Below, one piece after another: positions 15,605-23,640 of a stretch of 64,000 nt of DNA. The position numbers and the translations under genes are program-made. Positions within the stretch are counted from its first letter, which is position 1; the number at the start of each line of letters is the position of its first letter. Origin of the DNA: Amycolatopsis oliviviridis (GTDB lineage: Bacteria; Actinomycetota; Actinomycetes; Mycobacteriales; Pseudonocardiaceae); assembly GCF_014654365.1 (NCBI RefSeq), contig NZ_BNAY01000001.1, positions 682,001 through 746,000 of the forward strand, in the 5' to 3' direction. The notes under the pieces are model-generated. The model saw only the letters and a program-made list of their open reading frames with translations. It was not told the DNA's origin and did no database searches.

Positions 15605-17001
15605 CCGCCGAGGACGTCCTGGCGGAGTTGCGGGACCTGCGCGCGGGCGACCTGCCGACGCACGGTGGCCGGACGCTCGCGTACGTCTACGACAGCGGTC
15701 TGTCCGAAGTGGACGAACTCGGGGCGGCGGCGCACGCGCTGGCGTCGTCGGCCAACGGTCTCGACCCGACGGCGTTCCCCAGCCTGCTGCGGATGGAGAA
15801 CGACCTCGTCGGCACCGCCGCGCGCCTGCTGGGCGGTACGGCGGAGACGGTCGGTTCGGTGACCTCGGGCGGCACGGAATCGTGCATGCTCGCGGTCCTC
15901 GCCGCCCGCGACGCGCGTCCCGACGTGTCTTCGCCGAACATCGTGCTGCCCACGACAGCGCACGCCGCTTTCCACAAGGCAGCGCATTTCTTCGGTGTCC
16001 GCGCGGTGCCGGTGCCGGTCGATCCGGTCACCTTCCGCGCCGTGCCCGAGGCGATGGCCTCGGCGGTCGACGACAGCACGGTCCTCGTCGTGGCCAGCGC
16101 GCCGTCGTACGCCCACGGCGTCCTCGACCCGATCGCGGAGATCGCGGCGCTGCTGGACGGCGTCCGGTTCCACGTCGACGCCTGCATCGGCGGCTGGGTG
16201 CTGCCGTACCTGGAGCCCGGCCCGTTCGGCTTCGATGTCCCCGGTGTCACCAGCGTCTCGGTGGACCTGCACAAATACGCGTACTGCCCGAAAGGCGTGT
16301 CGGTTCTCCTGCACGCCGACGCCGCGCTGCGCCGGCCACAGTACTTCGCCAGCGCGGACTGGCCCGGCTACACGATGCTGAACACCACGCTCCAGAGCAC
16401 CCGATCCGGTGGTCCGCTCGCCGCGGCGTGGGCGGTCGTGCGTCATGTCGGCGACGAGGGCTACGCGAAGCTGGCCGCGGCCGCGCGCGAGGCGGCGGTG
16501 GAGATCCGCGCCGGGATCGAAGCGCTGGACGGCCTCCGCGTCCTCGGTGATCCGGTGTCGACCCTGCTCGCGTTCACCGTGGACCACGGTGCCGGCTTCG
16601 ACCTGTTCACGGTGGCGGACGAGATGCGGGAACGGGGCTGGTACGTGCAGCCGCAGTTCGCGCACGAGACGTCGCCCGCCAACCTGCACCTGACCGTGAC
16701 GGCCGCGAACCGGGGAAGTGAGCAGGAGTTCCTGGTCGATCTCGCCGCGTCGGTCGAGGCCGCACGGAAATCCGGACCTGTCGTCGTCGACCCGCAGGTG
16801 GCCGAATTCGTCGCCGCGCTGGACCCAGCGACGTTGACGCCGGAGCAGTTCGCCGGATTGCTGGCGGCTGCGGGCCTCGGCGGTGACGCGGGCCTGCCCA
16901 CCCGGATGGCGGAGATCAACGCCCTGCTGGCCACGGCTCCCGGTCCGTTGCGGGAGCGGCTGTTGCTGGAATTCCTCGGCGCGCTGTACACGGCTTCCTG
17001 A
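15601..17001 (+). CDS. sphingosine-1-phosphate lyase-like PLP enzyme
   Basis: The 466-residue protein is a group II PLP-dependent decarboxylase-fold enzyme. It has TSGGTESCMLAVLAARD for cofactor phosphate binding, HVDACIGGW with the PLP-ring aspartate, and SVDLHKYAYCPKGVSV with the Schiff-base lysine at 225. The HKYxYxPKG stretch is the signature of sphingosine-1-phosphate lyases (eukaryotic DPL1/SGPL1 and Symbiobacterium lyase) rather than glutamate decarboxylases. It would split a phosphorylated sphingoid base to a fatty aldehyde and phosphoethanolamine. About 70 extra C-terminal residues follow the core. No sphingosine kinase is visible in the window, so the true substrate is unproven. Confidence 0.82.
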   Translation: MTAEDVLAELRDLRAGDLPTHGGRTLAYVYDSGLSEVDELGAAAHALASSANGLDPTAFPSLLRMENDLVGTAARLLGGTAETVGSVTSGGTESCMLAVLAARDARPDVSSPNIVLPTTAHAAFHKAAHFFGVRAVPVPVDPVTFRAVPEAMASAVDDSTVLVVASAPSYAHGVLDPIAEIAALLDGVRFHVDACIGGWVLPYLEPGPFGFDVPGVTSVSVDLHKYAYCPKGVSVLLHADAALRRPQYFASADWPGYTMLNTTLQSTRSGGPLAAAWAVVRHVGDEGYAKLAAAAREAAVEIRAGIEALDGLRVLGDPVSTLLAFTVDHGAGFDLFTVADEMRERGWYVQPQFAHETSPANLHLTVTAANRGSEQEFLVDLAASVEAARKSGPVVVDPQVAEFVAALDPATLTPEQFAGLLAAAGLGGDAGLPTRMAEINALLATAPGPLRERLLLEFLGALYTAS

Positions 17002-17008
17002 ACCGGCC

Positions 17009-17058
17009 TTGACGCAATCAGTCGGTTGCTATACAAAGTTATGGCAACCGATTGATTG
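17009..17058 (+). promoter_or_regulatory. promoter and palindromic operator of the SRPBCC-arsR-DUF899 operon
   Basis: TTGACG (17009-17014) and TACAAA (17032-17037) are 17 bases apart. Around the -10 lie inverted arms CAATCAGTCGGTTGC (17015-17029) and GCAACCGATTGATTG (17044-17058), complementary at 14 of 15 positions. A repressor bound here would cover the promoter; the ArsR protein encoded in the operon is the obvious candidate. Confidence 0.75.
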
Positions 17059-17076
17059 CTACTTGAGGAGGCTGTC

Positions 17077-17508
17077 ATGGGATTCCCCGACCGGATCGAA
17101 CGCACCGTCGAGATCGCCCACCCGCCCGCCAAGGTGTGGGCCGCGCTGACCACGGCCGAGGGCCTGGGCACCTGGTTCGGGAACCAGGCGAGCATCGACC
17201 TGCGGCCCGGCGGCGACGCCGAGATGAAATGGGACGAGGGGCACCAGGCGAACATGCGCGTCGAACGCGTAGAGGAGCCGGAGATCTTCGGCTTCACCTG
17301 GAACATCTACGGCTTGCCCGACGAGGACCCCCGTCGCACCTACGTCGAGTTCACCCTCGAACCGGCAGGCGCGGGCACCCGGCTCACCGTCGTCGAGACC
17401 GGCTTCTCCCAGCTTCCGGACGACCTCCACCGCGTCGCGTTCGAAGGGAACACGAAGGGGTGGGCGGCCGAGCTGGGCGAACTGATCGAATACCTCGATG
17501 CCGTCTGA
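17077..17508 (+). CDS. SRPBCC/AHSA1-domain protein
   Basis: The 143-residue protein has the START-like fold typical of activator of Hsp90 homologue 1 domains: RIERTVEIAHPPAKVWAALT at the start, GLGTWFG, and a C-terminal helix NTKGWAAELGELIEYL. Actinobacteria very often encode such a protein next to an ArsR-type repressor; the ligand is unknown. The ATG behind GAGGAGG is chosen over the ATG at 17056. Its end overlaps the arsR start by 11 bases. Confidence 0.88.
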   Translation: MGFPDRIERTVEIAHPPAKVWAALTTAEGLGTWFGNQASIDLRPGGDAEMKWDEGHQANMRVERVEEPEIFGFTWNIYGLPDEDPRRTYVEFTLEPAGAGTRLTVVETGFSQLPDDLHRVAFEGNTKGWAAELGELIEYLDAV

Positions 17509-17827
17509 CATCGAAGCGATCGCCGAACAGGTCTTCGTCGCACTGGCCGACCCGAGCAGGCGGAGCATCCTCGCCACCCTCGCCTCGGGCGGCCCGGCCA
17601 CGGCGACCGACCTGGCCGACCGGCTGCCCATCACGCGGCAGGCCATCGCCAAACATCTCACGTTGCTCACCGACGCCGGACTGGTCACCCCGGAGCAGGG
17701 GGAGCGGCGTCGCGTCCGTTACCGGCTGCAATCGGCCCCGATGCAGGTCGCCCAGCAGTTCCTCGCCGCGCTCGCCCGCGATTGGGACGGGCCGCTCGCG
17801 GCTCTGAAAGACCATCTGGAGGGATGA
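17498..17827 (+). CDS. ArsR-family repressor
   Basis: The 109-residue winged helix-turn-helix protein has FVALADPSRRSILATLASGG followed by the recognition segment ITRQAIAKHLTLLTDAGLV and the wing GERRRVRYRL. The cysteine metal site of metal-sensing ArsR members is absent, so it probably senses something else. It sits in the middle of the SRPBCC-arsR-DUF899 operon and probably binds the palindrome at 17015-17058. Confidence 0.92.
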   Translation: MPSDIEAIAEQVFVALADPSRRSILATLASGGPATATDLADRLPITRQAIAKHLTLLTDAGLVTPEQGERRRVRYRLQSAPMQVAQQFLAALARDWDGPLAALKDHLEG

Positions 17828-18522
17828 TGAACGTCAAGACGGTCTCCCCGGCCGAATGGGAAGAAGCCCGGCTTCGCTTGCTTGTCAAGGAAAAAGAGCT
17901 GACCCGCGCCCGTGACGCGCTCGCCGCCGAGCGACGGCGGATGCCGTGGGTCGCGGTCGAGAAGCCGTACGGGTTCGAAGGCCCGTCCGGAACGGTGAAC
18001 CTGCTCGACCTGTTCGAGGGCCGCCGTCAGCTGATCGTCTACCGGGCCTTCTTCGATCCCGGCGTCGAGGGATTCCCCGACCACGCCTGCAAAGGCTGCT
18101 CACTGGTGGCCGACCAGGTCGCCCACGTCTCGCACCTGAACGCCCGTAACACCACCCTGGCCTTCGCCTCGCGGGGCACGCAACCGGACATCGCGCGCAT
18201 GAAGGCGCGGATGGGCTGGACGATGCCGTGGTACACGATCACCAGTGATTTCGACGTCGACTTCGGAGTCGGCGAATGGCACGGCACCAACGCCTTCATC
18301 CGCGAAGGCGACCAGGTGTTCCGGACGTACTTCGTCAACGATCGCGGTGACGAGACGATGGGGAGCACGTGGAGCTACCTCGACATCACCGCGCTGGGGC
18401 GGCAGGAGGAGTGGGAGGACTCGCCCGAGGGCTATCCGCAGAGCGCGCCGTACGAGTGGTGGAACTGGCACGACGCCTACGACGGCACCGAGAAGCCTGG
18501 CGGCTCTTGCTGCTCGGGCTGA
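17824..18522 (+). CDS. DUF899 thioredoxin-like protein
   Basis: The 232-residue protein starts at an ATG overlapping the arsR stop (ATGA). It has the DUF899 pattern: N-terminal EWEEARLRLLVKEKELTRARD, the core RRQLIVYRAFFDP and HACKGCSLVADQVAHV with a CxxC pair in the thioredoxin position, and the tail YEWWNWHDAY. The protein ends in CCSG. These proteins are thioredoxin-like, but their reaction is not established. Coupling with ArsR and SRPBCC genes is common in actinobacteria. Confidence 0.88.
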   Translation: MMNVKTVSPAEWEEARLRLLVKEKELTRARDALAAERRRMPWVAVEKPYGFEGPSGTVNLLDLFEGRRQLIVYRAFFDPGVEGFPDHACKGCSLVADQVAHVSHLNARNTTLAFASRGTQPDIARMKARMGWTMPWYTITSDFDVDFGVGEWHGTNAFIREGDQVFRTYFVNDRGDETMGSTWSYLDITALGRQEEWEDSPEGYPQSAPYEWWNWHDAYDGTEKPGGSCCSG

Positions 18523-18540
18523 AGCGTGCCTCCCGAGGAG

Positions 18541-18593
18541 GTCAGGAAAGGGTCGTTCAGGACAAGAAACGTCCTGAACGACCCTTTCCTGAC
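18541..18593. terminator. perfect 23-bp hairpin after the DUF899 gene
   Basis: Arms 18541-18563 and 18571-18593 (core AAAGGGTCGTTCAGGAC with GTCCTGAACGACCCTTT) are perfectly complementary around AAGAAAC. It lies in the gap between two convergent genes, where a bidirectional terminator is expected, but no T-run follows. It resembles the hairpin at 44207 in length, loop and composition. Confidence 0.7.
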
Positions 18594-18644
18594 ATTTCAG
18601 TGGACGTGTACCGAGGAACCCGGACAGCACCGTGACCGGCGTCG

Positions 18645-18803
18645 TCACTCCCCACCTTGGTGGAAGTGCTTCATCAGCTTGCGCGGCACGAGTTTCGTCT
18701 CGCCGTTCACCTTGATCGGCACCAGATCCGGCACGGCCGCCTTCCACTGCGACCGCCGGGACCGGGTGTTGCTGCGCGACATCTTCCGCTTCGGGACGGC
18801 CAT
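18645..18803 (-). CDS. rpmF: ribosomal protein bL32, cysteine-free form
   Basis: The 52-residue product begins [20 protein letters not shown], the standard bL32 start, and contains no cysteine, so it cannot carry the zinc ribbon of the usual form. It is read with a TAATG overlap after bL31, as the last gene of the leftward operon. Such zinc-free paralogues replace the zinc-binding proteins when zinc is scarce. It is shorter than typical bL32. Confidence 0.93.
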   Translation of the reverse strand: MAVPKRKMSRSNTRSRRSQWKAAVPDLVPIKVNGETKLVPRKLMKHFHQGGE

Positions 18804-19060
18804 TACTTCGAGCCTCCCCGGCGGCCGTAGCGGCGGTGGAACTTCTCGACCTGGCCGGCGCTGTCCATGATCCGCTGGTTACCGGTCCAGAACGGATGCG
18901 ACCACGAGCTGATCTCGACGTTCACCAGCGGATAGGTGTGGCCGTCGCTCCATTCGATGGTCTGCTCCGACGTCGCGGTGGACCGCGTCAGGAAGGCGTC
19001 CCCGGTGGAGAGGTCCTTGAACACCACAGGGTGGTAGTCAGGGTGGATTCCCGGTTTCAC
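18803..19060 (-). CDS. rpmE2: ribosomal protein bL31, type B
   Basis: The 85-residue protein ([34 protein letters not shown]) is the type B form of bL31, without the CxxC zinc ribbon. It starts at a GTG overlapping the stop of the MRF-like gene and ends overlapping bL32, so the three are translationally coupled. It is part of the zinc-independent ribosomal protein set in this locus. Confidence 0.95.
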   Translation of the reverse strand: MKPGIHPDYHPVVFKDLSTGDAFLTRSTATSEQTIEWSDGHTYPLVNVEISSWSHPFWTGNQRIMDSAGQVEKFHRRYGRRGGSK

Positions 19061-20310
19061 TGGCTTTCGTCCTTTCGGTTCGACACGTTCGCGTCGTGCT
19101 TGTCGGGGTCGGTTTCCGTGTCCTCACACGGCTCTTCGTGCCACTCGCCGAACGGATCCGGGTAGCGGACCCATTCCTGTTCACCGGCGGCGAGTTCGTC
19201 CTCGGTCAGCAGCGCCCCGTTCAGGGCGGCTTCGATCTCTTCGGGCGTGGCCTGATCGGTGACGACGACCAGTTCCTGCGCGCGATCGCCGAACGTCGGG
19301 TCCCAGCGCAGGGACGCGAGCGTGCGGCGCTCGGGGGAGACGGCTGCCCAGTCCGGCCCGTCGGGGGCGGCGAGCCACGCCCCGGCGTGCCCGACGCCGA
19401 GACCGCCGCCCGCGGACTCGATCCACAGCGCCATGTCCGGCTGGCTCGCCACCCACAGCCGTCCCCGGGTGCGGACGACACCGTCGAGCAGGACGTCGAT
19501 CGCGTCGTGGAGCCGCTCCGGGTGGAACGGGCGCTGCGAGGTGAAGGTGAGCAGCCCGATCCCGCAGTCGGTGTGCAGCGGCGGTTCCCCGCGGAGCAGC
19601 GGTCCGTGCATGTCGGTGACCTCGCCGCGTCGCGCGTCGGCCGGGACGGCGTCGAGCACGGTCTTCCCGTCTACCTTGGACAGTTCGACGCGGGGGATCG
19701 AGGGCGCGACCCGGTCGAGCACGGCCGACGCCTTCGCCGCGGACCAGGCGTCGGTCGCGGCACCGGCGAGGACGAGCAAGTCGGCGAACTCGACCTGCGA
19801 CAGCGCGACCTGGGCGACCGTGCGCTCGTCCTCGGGGCTGGCGCGCAGGTTCCGTTCGGCCAGGGTGTCGTCGCCGGTGCTGTCGGCCAGCCAGCCGGCG
19901 CAGTCGACGACGGCCAGCACGGCCCGGAGATCGACGTCCTCGATCACCGGCCGCTCGCCGACGAGGACGTGGTGCAGCGCCCAGCTGACCGGCTCGGGCT
20001 CCATGGCCTCGTCGAGCCGCACCACGATCCGCCGCACCTGCGGCATTCGCGAAAGCTTGCGCAGCAACGGCAAGAGGTCTTCGCGCAGCGTGCACGAAAC
20101 GCAGCCGTGCGCGAGTTCGAGCACCGTCAACTGGTCGCGGTCGCCGAGCCGGATCCGCCGCCTGACCACACCGGAGTGGATCTGCCTCAGGTCGTGGTGC
20201 ACGACGGCGGTGCCGGGTTCGGCCACGCGCAGCCGCTCGGCGAGGTCGGCGTTCGGTCCCGGTGCGAGGCCACTGATCAGGACGAGGGGCACGCGGGGGT
20301 TGTCGGTCAC
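19057..20310 (-). CDS. mrf: CobW/G3E-like protein, probable ribosome hibernation recruitment factor MRF
   Basis: The 417-residue protein has the layout of CobW/G3E proteins, with the metal motif [16 protein letters not shown] and a C-terminal CobW_C domain. Its N-terminal P-loop position reads [19 protein letters not shown] without the GxxGxGKT motif, so nucleotide binding by the usual loop is doubtful. In mycobacteria a CobW-like protein in the zinc-free ribosomal operon recruits the hibernation factor to zinc-free ribosomes; position and divergence match that protein. GTG start at 20310 has GGAG upstream. It is first in the leftward operon. Confidence 0.75.
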   Translation of the reverse strand: MTDNPRVPLVLISGLAPGPNADLAERLRVAEPGTAVVHHDLRQIHSGVVRRRIRLGDRDQLTVLELAHGCVSCTLREDLLPLLRKLSRMPQVRRIVVRLDEAMEPEPVSWALHHVLVGERPVIEDVDLRAVLAVVDCAGWLADSTGDDTLAERNLRASPEDERTVAQVALSQVEFADLLVLAGAATDAWSAAKASAVLDRVAPSIPRVELSKVDGKTVLDAVPADARRGEVTDMHGPLLRGEPPLHTDCGIGLLTFTSQRPFHPERLHDAIDVLLDGVVRTRGRLWVASQPDMALWIESAGGGLGVGHAGAWLAAPDGPDWAAVSPERRTLASLRWDPTFGDRAQELVVVTDQATPEEIEAALNGALLTEDELAAGEQEWVRYPDPFGEWHEEPCEDTETDPDKHDANVSNRKDESQ

Positions 20311-20359
20311 TGAAGCTCCGGGGCGTCGAGGGCGTTCTGGTTCGGCTGTGTAGAGTAAA

Positions 20360-20380
20360 TGAAAACGACAACCGATATCA
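20360..20380. promoter_or_regulatory. candidate Zur box between the divergent ribosomal operons
   Basis: A 21-base imperfect palindrome has half-sites TGAAAACG (20360-20367) and CGATATCA (20373-20380), close to the actinobacterial Zur consensus with TGAAAA and TTTTCA halves. It lies in the 84-base gap between the MRF-like start and the bL28 start, so one site could control both zinc-starvation operons. Confidence 0.65.
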
Positions 20381-20394
20381 ACTCGGGAGGGTGT

Positions 20395-20631
20395 ATGTCC
20401 GCCGTGTGCCAGGTCACCGGCCGCAAACCGGGCTACGGGAAGCAGGTGTCGCATTCGCATCGGCGCACGTCCCGGCGCTGGGAGCCGAACCTGCAGGCCA
20501 AGCGGTACTTCGTGCCGAGCGAAGGACGTTGGGTCCGGCTGCGGGTCTCGGTGAAGGGCATGAAGACCATCGACAAGCGGGGGATCGAGGCCGTCGTGGC
20601 CGAACTCCGCGCGAAAGGGGTGAAGCTCTGA
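20395..20631 (+). CDS. rpmB: ribosomal protein bL28, alternative form
   Basis: The 78-residue product ([40 protein letters not shown]) is bL28. It has a single cysteine, so the zinc-ribbon cysteine set is missing. It is the first gene of the rightward zinc-independent operon, with a TGATG overlap to bL33. The ATG at 20395 follows GGGAGGG and gives the family N-terminus. Confidence 0.95.
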   Translation: MSAVCQVTGRKPGYGKQVSHSHRRTSRRWEPNLQAKRYFVPSEGRWVRLRVSVKGMKTIDKRGIEAVVAELRAKGVKL

Positions 20632-20798
20632 TGGCCAAGAGCACCGACATCAGGCCGATCATCAAGCTCCGCTCGACGGCGGGCACCGGCTACACCTACG
20701 TCACGAAGAAGAACCGCCGGAACGACCCGGACCGCATGGTGCTGCGCAAGTACGACCCGGTCGCGCGCAAGCACGTCGAGTTCAAGGAGGAGCGCTGA
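20631..20798 (+). CDS. rpmG: ribosomal protein bL33, cysteine-free form
   Basis: The 55-residue protein ([40 protein letters not shown]) is bL33 and has no cysteine, unlike the zinc-binding form. It overlaps bL28 and uS14 by one base at each end, so the whole operon is coupled. Confidence 0.95.
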   Translation: MAKSTDIRPIIKLRSTAGTGYTYVTKKNRRNDPDRMVLRKYDPVARKHVEFKEER

Positions 20799-21103
20799 TG
20801 GCCAAGAAGTCCAAGATCGCCAAGAACGACAAGCGCAAGGTGATCGCCGCCCGCTATGTCGAACGGCGCCGCGAGCTGAAGGCCGTCATCGCCTCGCCGT
20901 CCGCGTCGCCCGAGGAGAAGGCGGCCGCGGTGTCGGCGCTGCAGGCGATGCCGCGCGACGCGAGCGCGACCCGGATCCGCAACCGCGACACCGCCGACGG
21001 CCGCCCGCGCGGCTACCTGCGGAAATTCGGGCTCTCGCGGGTCCGGATGCGGCAGATGGCGCACAACGGCGAGCTGCCCGGCGTCACGAAGTCGAGCTGG
21101 TGA
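20798..21103 (+). CDS. rpsN: ribosomal protein uS14, zinc-free long form
   Basis: The 101-residue protein ([40 protein letters not shown]) is the long uS14 variant. It lacks the CxxC...CxxC zinc motif of the short form. It is third in the alternative ribosomal operon. Confidence 0.95.
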   Translation: MAKKSKIAKNDKRKVIAARYVERRRELKAVIASPSASPEEKAAAVSALQAMPRDASATRIRNRDTADGRPRGYLRKFGLSRVRMRQMAHNGELPGVTKSSW

Positions 21104-21348
21104 GCGCGATGGCCAAACCGAACCGGGACCGCCCCGCCAAGCGCAAGACGAACCTGTTGCACGCCAACAAGATCACCGAGGTCGACTGGAAGGACGCGGA
21201 TCTGCTGCGGAAGTTCATCTCCGATCGCGGCAAGATCCGCGCCCGCCGGGTCACCGGGCTGACGCCCCAGCAGCAGAAGCAGGTCGCCACCGCGATCAAG
21301 AACGCCCGCGAGATGGCGTTGCTGCCCTACCCCAACGCGGGCCGCTGA
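21100..21348 (+). CDS. rpsR: ribosomal protein bS18, alternative form
   Basis: The product of about 80 residues contains the bS18 core [20 protein letters not shown] and the end [12 protein letters not shown], and has no cysteine. A GTG at 21100 overlaps the uS14 stop; the ATG at 21109 (MAKPNRDRP) is the other possible start and closer to family N-termini. It closes the rightward zinc-independent operon. Confidence 0.93.
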   Translation: MSAMAKPNRDRPAKRKTNLLHANKITEVDWKDADLLRKFISDRGKIRARRVTGLTPQQQKQVATAIKNAREMALLPYPNAGR

Positions 21349-21412
21349 CACCGCCGGTCCGGGCGGTGCGACACGCCGCCCGGACCCCGGTTCCTGTGGA
21401 AGAATCGGCCGC

Positions 21413-21820
21413 ATGACGGAGAACCCCGGACAGGCCGAGGAAATCGATCCCGAACTGCTGGAGCTGTGGGCGAAGGTGTTCGCCTTCGCCCGCTCGGGTG
21501 CGACGGCGGAGATCATCGCCTACGTCGACGCGGGCATTTCGGCGAACCTGACCAACGACCGGGGCGACACGCTGGTCATGCTCGCGGCCTACCACGGGCA
21601 CGCGGACACGGTCGCGGCGCTGCTCGAACGTGGCGCCGACGCGAACCGCGAGAACGACCGGGGCCAGAGCCCGCTCGCCGGGGCGGTCTTCAAGAACGAG
21701 CCCGAGGTCGTGAAGGCGCTCCTCAAGGGCGGCGCGGACGCGACGGCGGGGGAGCCGTCGGCGATCGACGCGGCCAAGATGTTCGGCAACACCGAACTGC
21801 TGGCTGTGCTCGAAGGCTGA
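21413..21820 (+). CDS. ankyrin-repeat protein
   Basis: The 135-residue cytosolic protein consists of about three ankyrin repeats; DRGDTLVMLAAYHGHADTVA and DRGQSPLAGAVFKNEPEVVK are clear. It belongs to a small family of stand-alone bacterial ankyrin proteins of unknown role that probably bind a protein partner. It lies alone between the ribosomal operon and the siroheme gene. Confidence 0.85.
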   Translation: MTENPGQAEEIDPELLELWAKVFAFARSGATAEIIAYVDAGISANLTNDRGDTLVMLAAYHGHADTVAALLERGADANRENDRGQSPLAGAVFKNEPEVVKALLKGGADATAGEPSAIDAAKMFGNTELLAVLEG

Positions 21821-21874
21821 GGCGGTTCTCACTCGGATCGCGGTCCGGGCCTCTGAATCCTTACACTGCCCCGC

Positions 21875-23110
21875 ATGGATGACCCGCATTACCTCTCCGG
21901 CCTCGACCTGGCAGGCCGTCGTGTCGTGATGATCGGCGGCGGGACGGTCGCCCAGCGCCGCCTGCCCCGGCTGATCGGCGCGGGCGCGCGGGTAGAACTG
22001 GTCTCGCCGCACACGACGCCGTCGGTGAGCGCCATGGCCGACGCCGGGGAGATCGTCTGGCACGAGCGCCACTACACCGAGGGCGACCTCACCGACGCCT
22101 GGTACGCGCTGGCCTGCACGAACGATCCCGAGGTCAACGCCGCCGTCTGCGCCGAGGCCGAACGCGCGCGGGTCTTCTGCGTCCGCGCCGACGACGGGGA
22201 CCTCGGCAGCGCGGTCACCCCGGCTTCGGGCAGGCACGGCGGACTGCTGGTCGGCGTCCTCTCCGGCGGCGAGCCTCTGCGGTCGGCGTCGGTCCGGGAC
22301 AGCATCCTCGACGGCCTCCGCGCCGGCACCGTCGCCGACGGCCGCGGGCCGGACGCGCGCGACGACCTTCCCGGCGTCGCGCTGGTGGGCGGTGGCCCCG
22401 GCGACCCGGAACTGATCACCGTCCGCGGCCGCCGTCTCCTCGCCAGGGCCGACGTCGTCGTCGCCGACAGGCTGGCTCCGCGCGAACTGCTCGACGAACT
22501 CTCGCCCGACGTCGAGATCGTCGACGCGGCGAAGATCCCCTACGGCCGCGCCGCCAGCCAGGACGTGATCAACTCCACGCTGATCGACCGGGCCAAGGCG
22601 GGCAAGTTCGTCGTGCGGCTCAAGGGCGGCGACCCGTACCTCTTCGGCCGCGGTTTCGAGGAAGTCCTCGCCTGCGCCGAAGCGGGCATCCCGGTGACGA
22701 TGGTCCCCGGCATCACGAGCGCGTTCTCCGTGCCCGCCGCCGCGGACGTCCCGGTCACCCATCGCGGGGTCGCCCACGAGGTCGTGGTGGTGTCCGGCCA
22801 CGTCGCGCCGGACGACGAGAAGTCGCTGGTGGACTGGGAACTACTGGCGAAGATGCGCGGCACGATCGTGCTGATGATGGGCGTCGAGCGGCTGCCGCTG
22901 TTCACCAAGGCGCTGCTGGAGGGGCGGCCCGGGGACACGCCGGTGGCGATCGTCGAGGACGGCACGATGCGCACCCAGCGGGTTCTCCGCTCCACTTTGG
23001 ACAGCGTGGTCGAGGACGCCGCGGCGGCGGGTGTGCGGCCGCCCGCGGTGATCGTCTTCGGTCCGGTGGCGGGGCTGGCTCAGCCCTCGTGGTCGTTGCC
23101 GGAGACGTAG
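21875..23110 (+). CDS. cysG: siroheme synthase: precorrin-2 dehydrogenase + uroporphyrinogen-III methyltransferase
   Basis: The 411-residue fusion has an N-terminal NAD-binding dehydrogenase/ferrochelatase-like part (RRVVMIGGGTVAQRRLPRLI, residues about 15-34) and a C-terminal SUMT methyltransferase. The SUMT part contains VALVGGGPGDPELITVRG, VVRLKGGDPYLFGRG and VPGITSAFSVPAAADVPVTH. It would convert uroporphyrinogen III to precorrin-2 and on to sirohydrochlorin/siroheme for sulfite and nitrite reductases. No reductase gene is adjacent. Its 3' end overlaps the convergent acetyltransferase gene by 31 bases. Confidence 0.93.
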   Translation: MDDPHYLSGLDLAGRRVVMIGGGTVAQRRLPRLIGAGARVELVSPHTTPSVSAMADAGEIVWHERHYTEGDLTDAWYALACTNDPEVNAAVCAEAERARVFCVRADDGDLGSAVTPASGRHGGLLVGVLSGGEPLRSASVRDSILDGLRAGTVADGRGPDARDDLPGVALVGGGPGDPELITVRGRRLLARADVVVADRLAPRELLDELSPDVEIVDAAKIPYGRAASQDVINSTLIDRAKAGKFVVRLKGGDPYLFGRGFEEVLACAEAGIPVTMVPGITSAFSVPAAADVPVTHRGVAHEVVVVSGHVAPDDEKSLVDWELLAKMRGTIVLMMGVERLPLFTKALLEGRPGDTPVAIVEDGTMRTQRVLRSTLDSVVEDAAAAGVRPPAVIVFGPVAGLAQPSWSLPET

Positions 23111-23640
23111 AGCCAGTCGATCCCGTCCTCGCCGGAGGTGTCGAGGTGCGGGGCGCGGACCAGGCCCGCCCGCAGCGCCACCCGCTGCGAGGCGACGTTG
23201 TCCGGCCGGACCCGGGCGATCACGAGGTCGTCCGGCCGGTGTGCGCGCGCCCAGCCCACCGCCGCGGTGGCGGCCTCGCCGGCGTACCCGGAACCCCAGG
23301 AAGACGGGAAGAACCGGTAGAACAGGTTCAGGACCGGACTGCGCCGGAAGCCGACGATCTTCACCCCGCAGACGCCCAGTGTCTCCGCCGAGTCGTGTCG
23401 CCGGACCGTCCAGTACCCGAATCCGTACCGGTTCCACTGGTGCGACCAGCGGAGCAGCAGGAGTTCGGCGTCCTTGCGCGTTTCCAGCAGGTCCGAGGGG
23501 TTGTGCGCGCAGGCTTCCGCGTCGGTGTGGAGGGCGAAGATCGCGTCGAGGTCTTCGGGCCCGGGACGGCGCAGGACCAGGCGTCCGGTCCGCAGCTCCT
23601 CGGCGCCCGCGTCCCGGGTCGGTGCCGGATCAGCGGTCAT
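23080..23640 (-). CDS. GNAT N-acetyltransferase, RimJ/RimL type
   Basis: The 186-residue protein has the RimL-like pattern: LRTGRLVLRRPGPEDLDAIF at the start, TLGVCGVKIV, and the acetyl-CoA loop PSSWGSGYAGEAATAAVGWA, followed by NVASQRVALRAGL. It would acetylate a protein N-terminus, antibiotic or small amine; the substrate is unknown. It overlaps the hydrolase gene upstream by 11 bases and is probably cotranscribed with it. Confidence 0.92.
   Translation of the reverse strand: MTADPAPTRDAGAEELRTGRLVLRRPGPEDLDAIFALHTDAEACAHNPSDLLETRKDAELLLLRWSHQWNRYGFGYWTVRRHDSAETLGVCGVKIVGFRRSPVLNLFYRFFPSSWGSGYAGEAATAAVGWARAHRPDDLVIARVRPDNVASQRVALRAGLVRAPHLDTSGEDGIDWLYVSGNDHEG

Noticed and set aside
15601..17001. 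Reading the PLP enzyme as glutamate or tyrosine decarboxylase
   Set aside because: The lysine context HKYxYxPKG and the ceramidase/sphingomyelinase context favour the sphingosine-phosphate lyase branch; decarboxylases carry a different lysine context.
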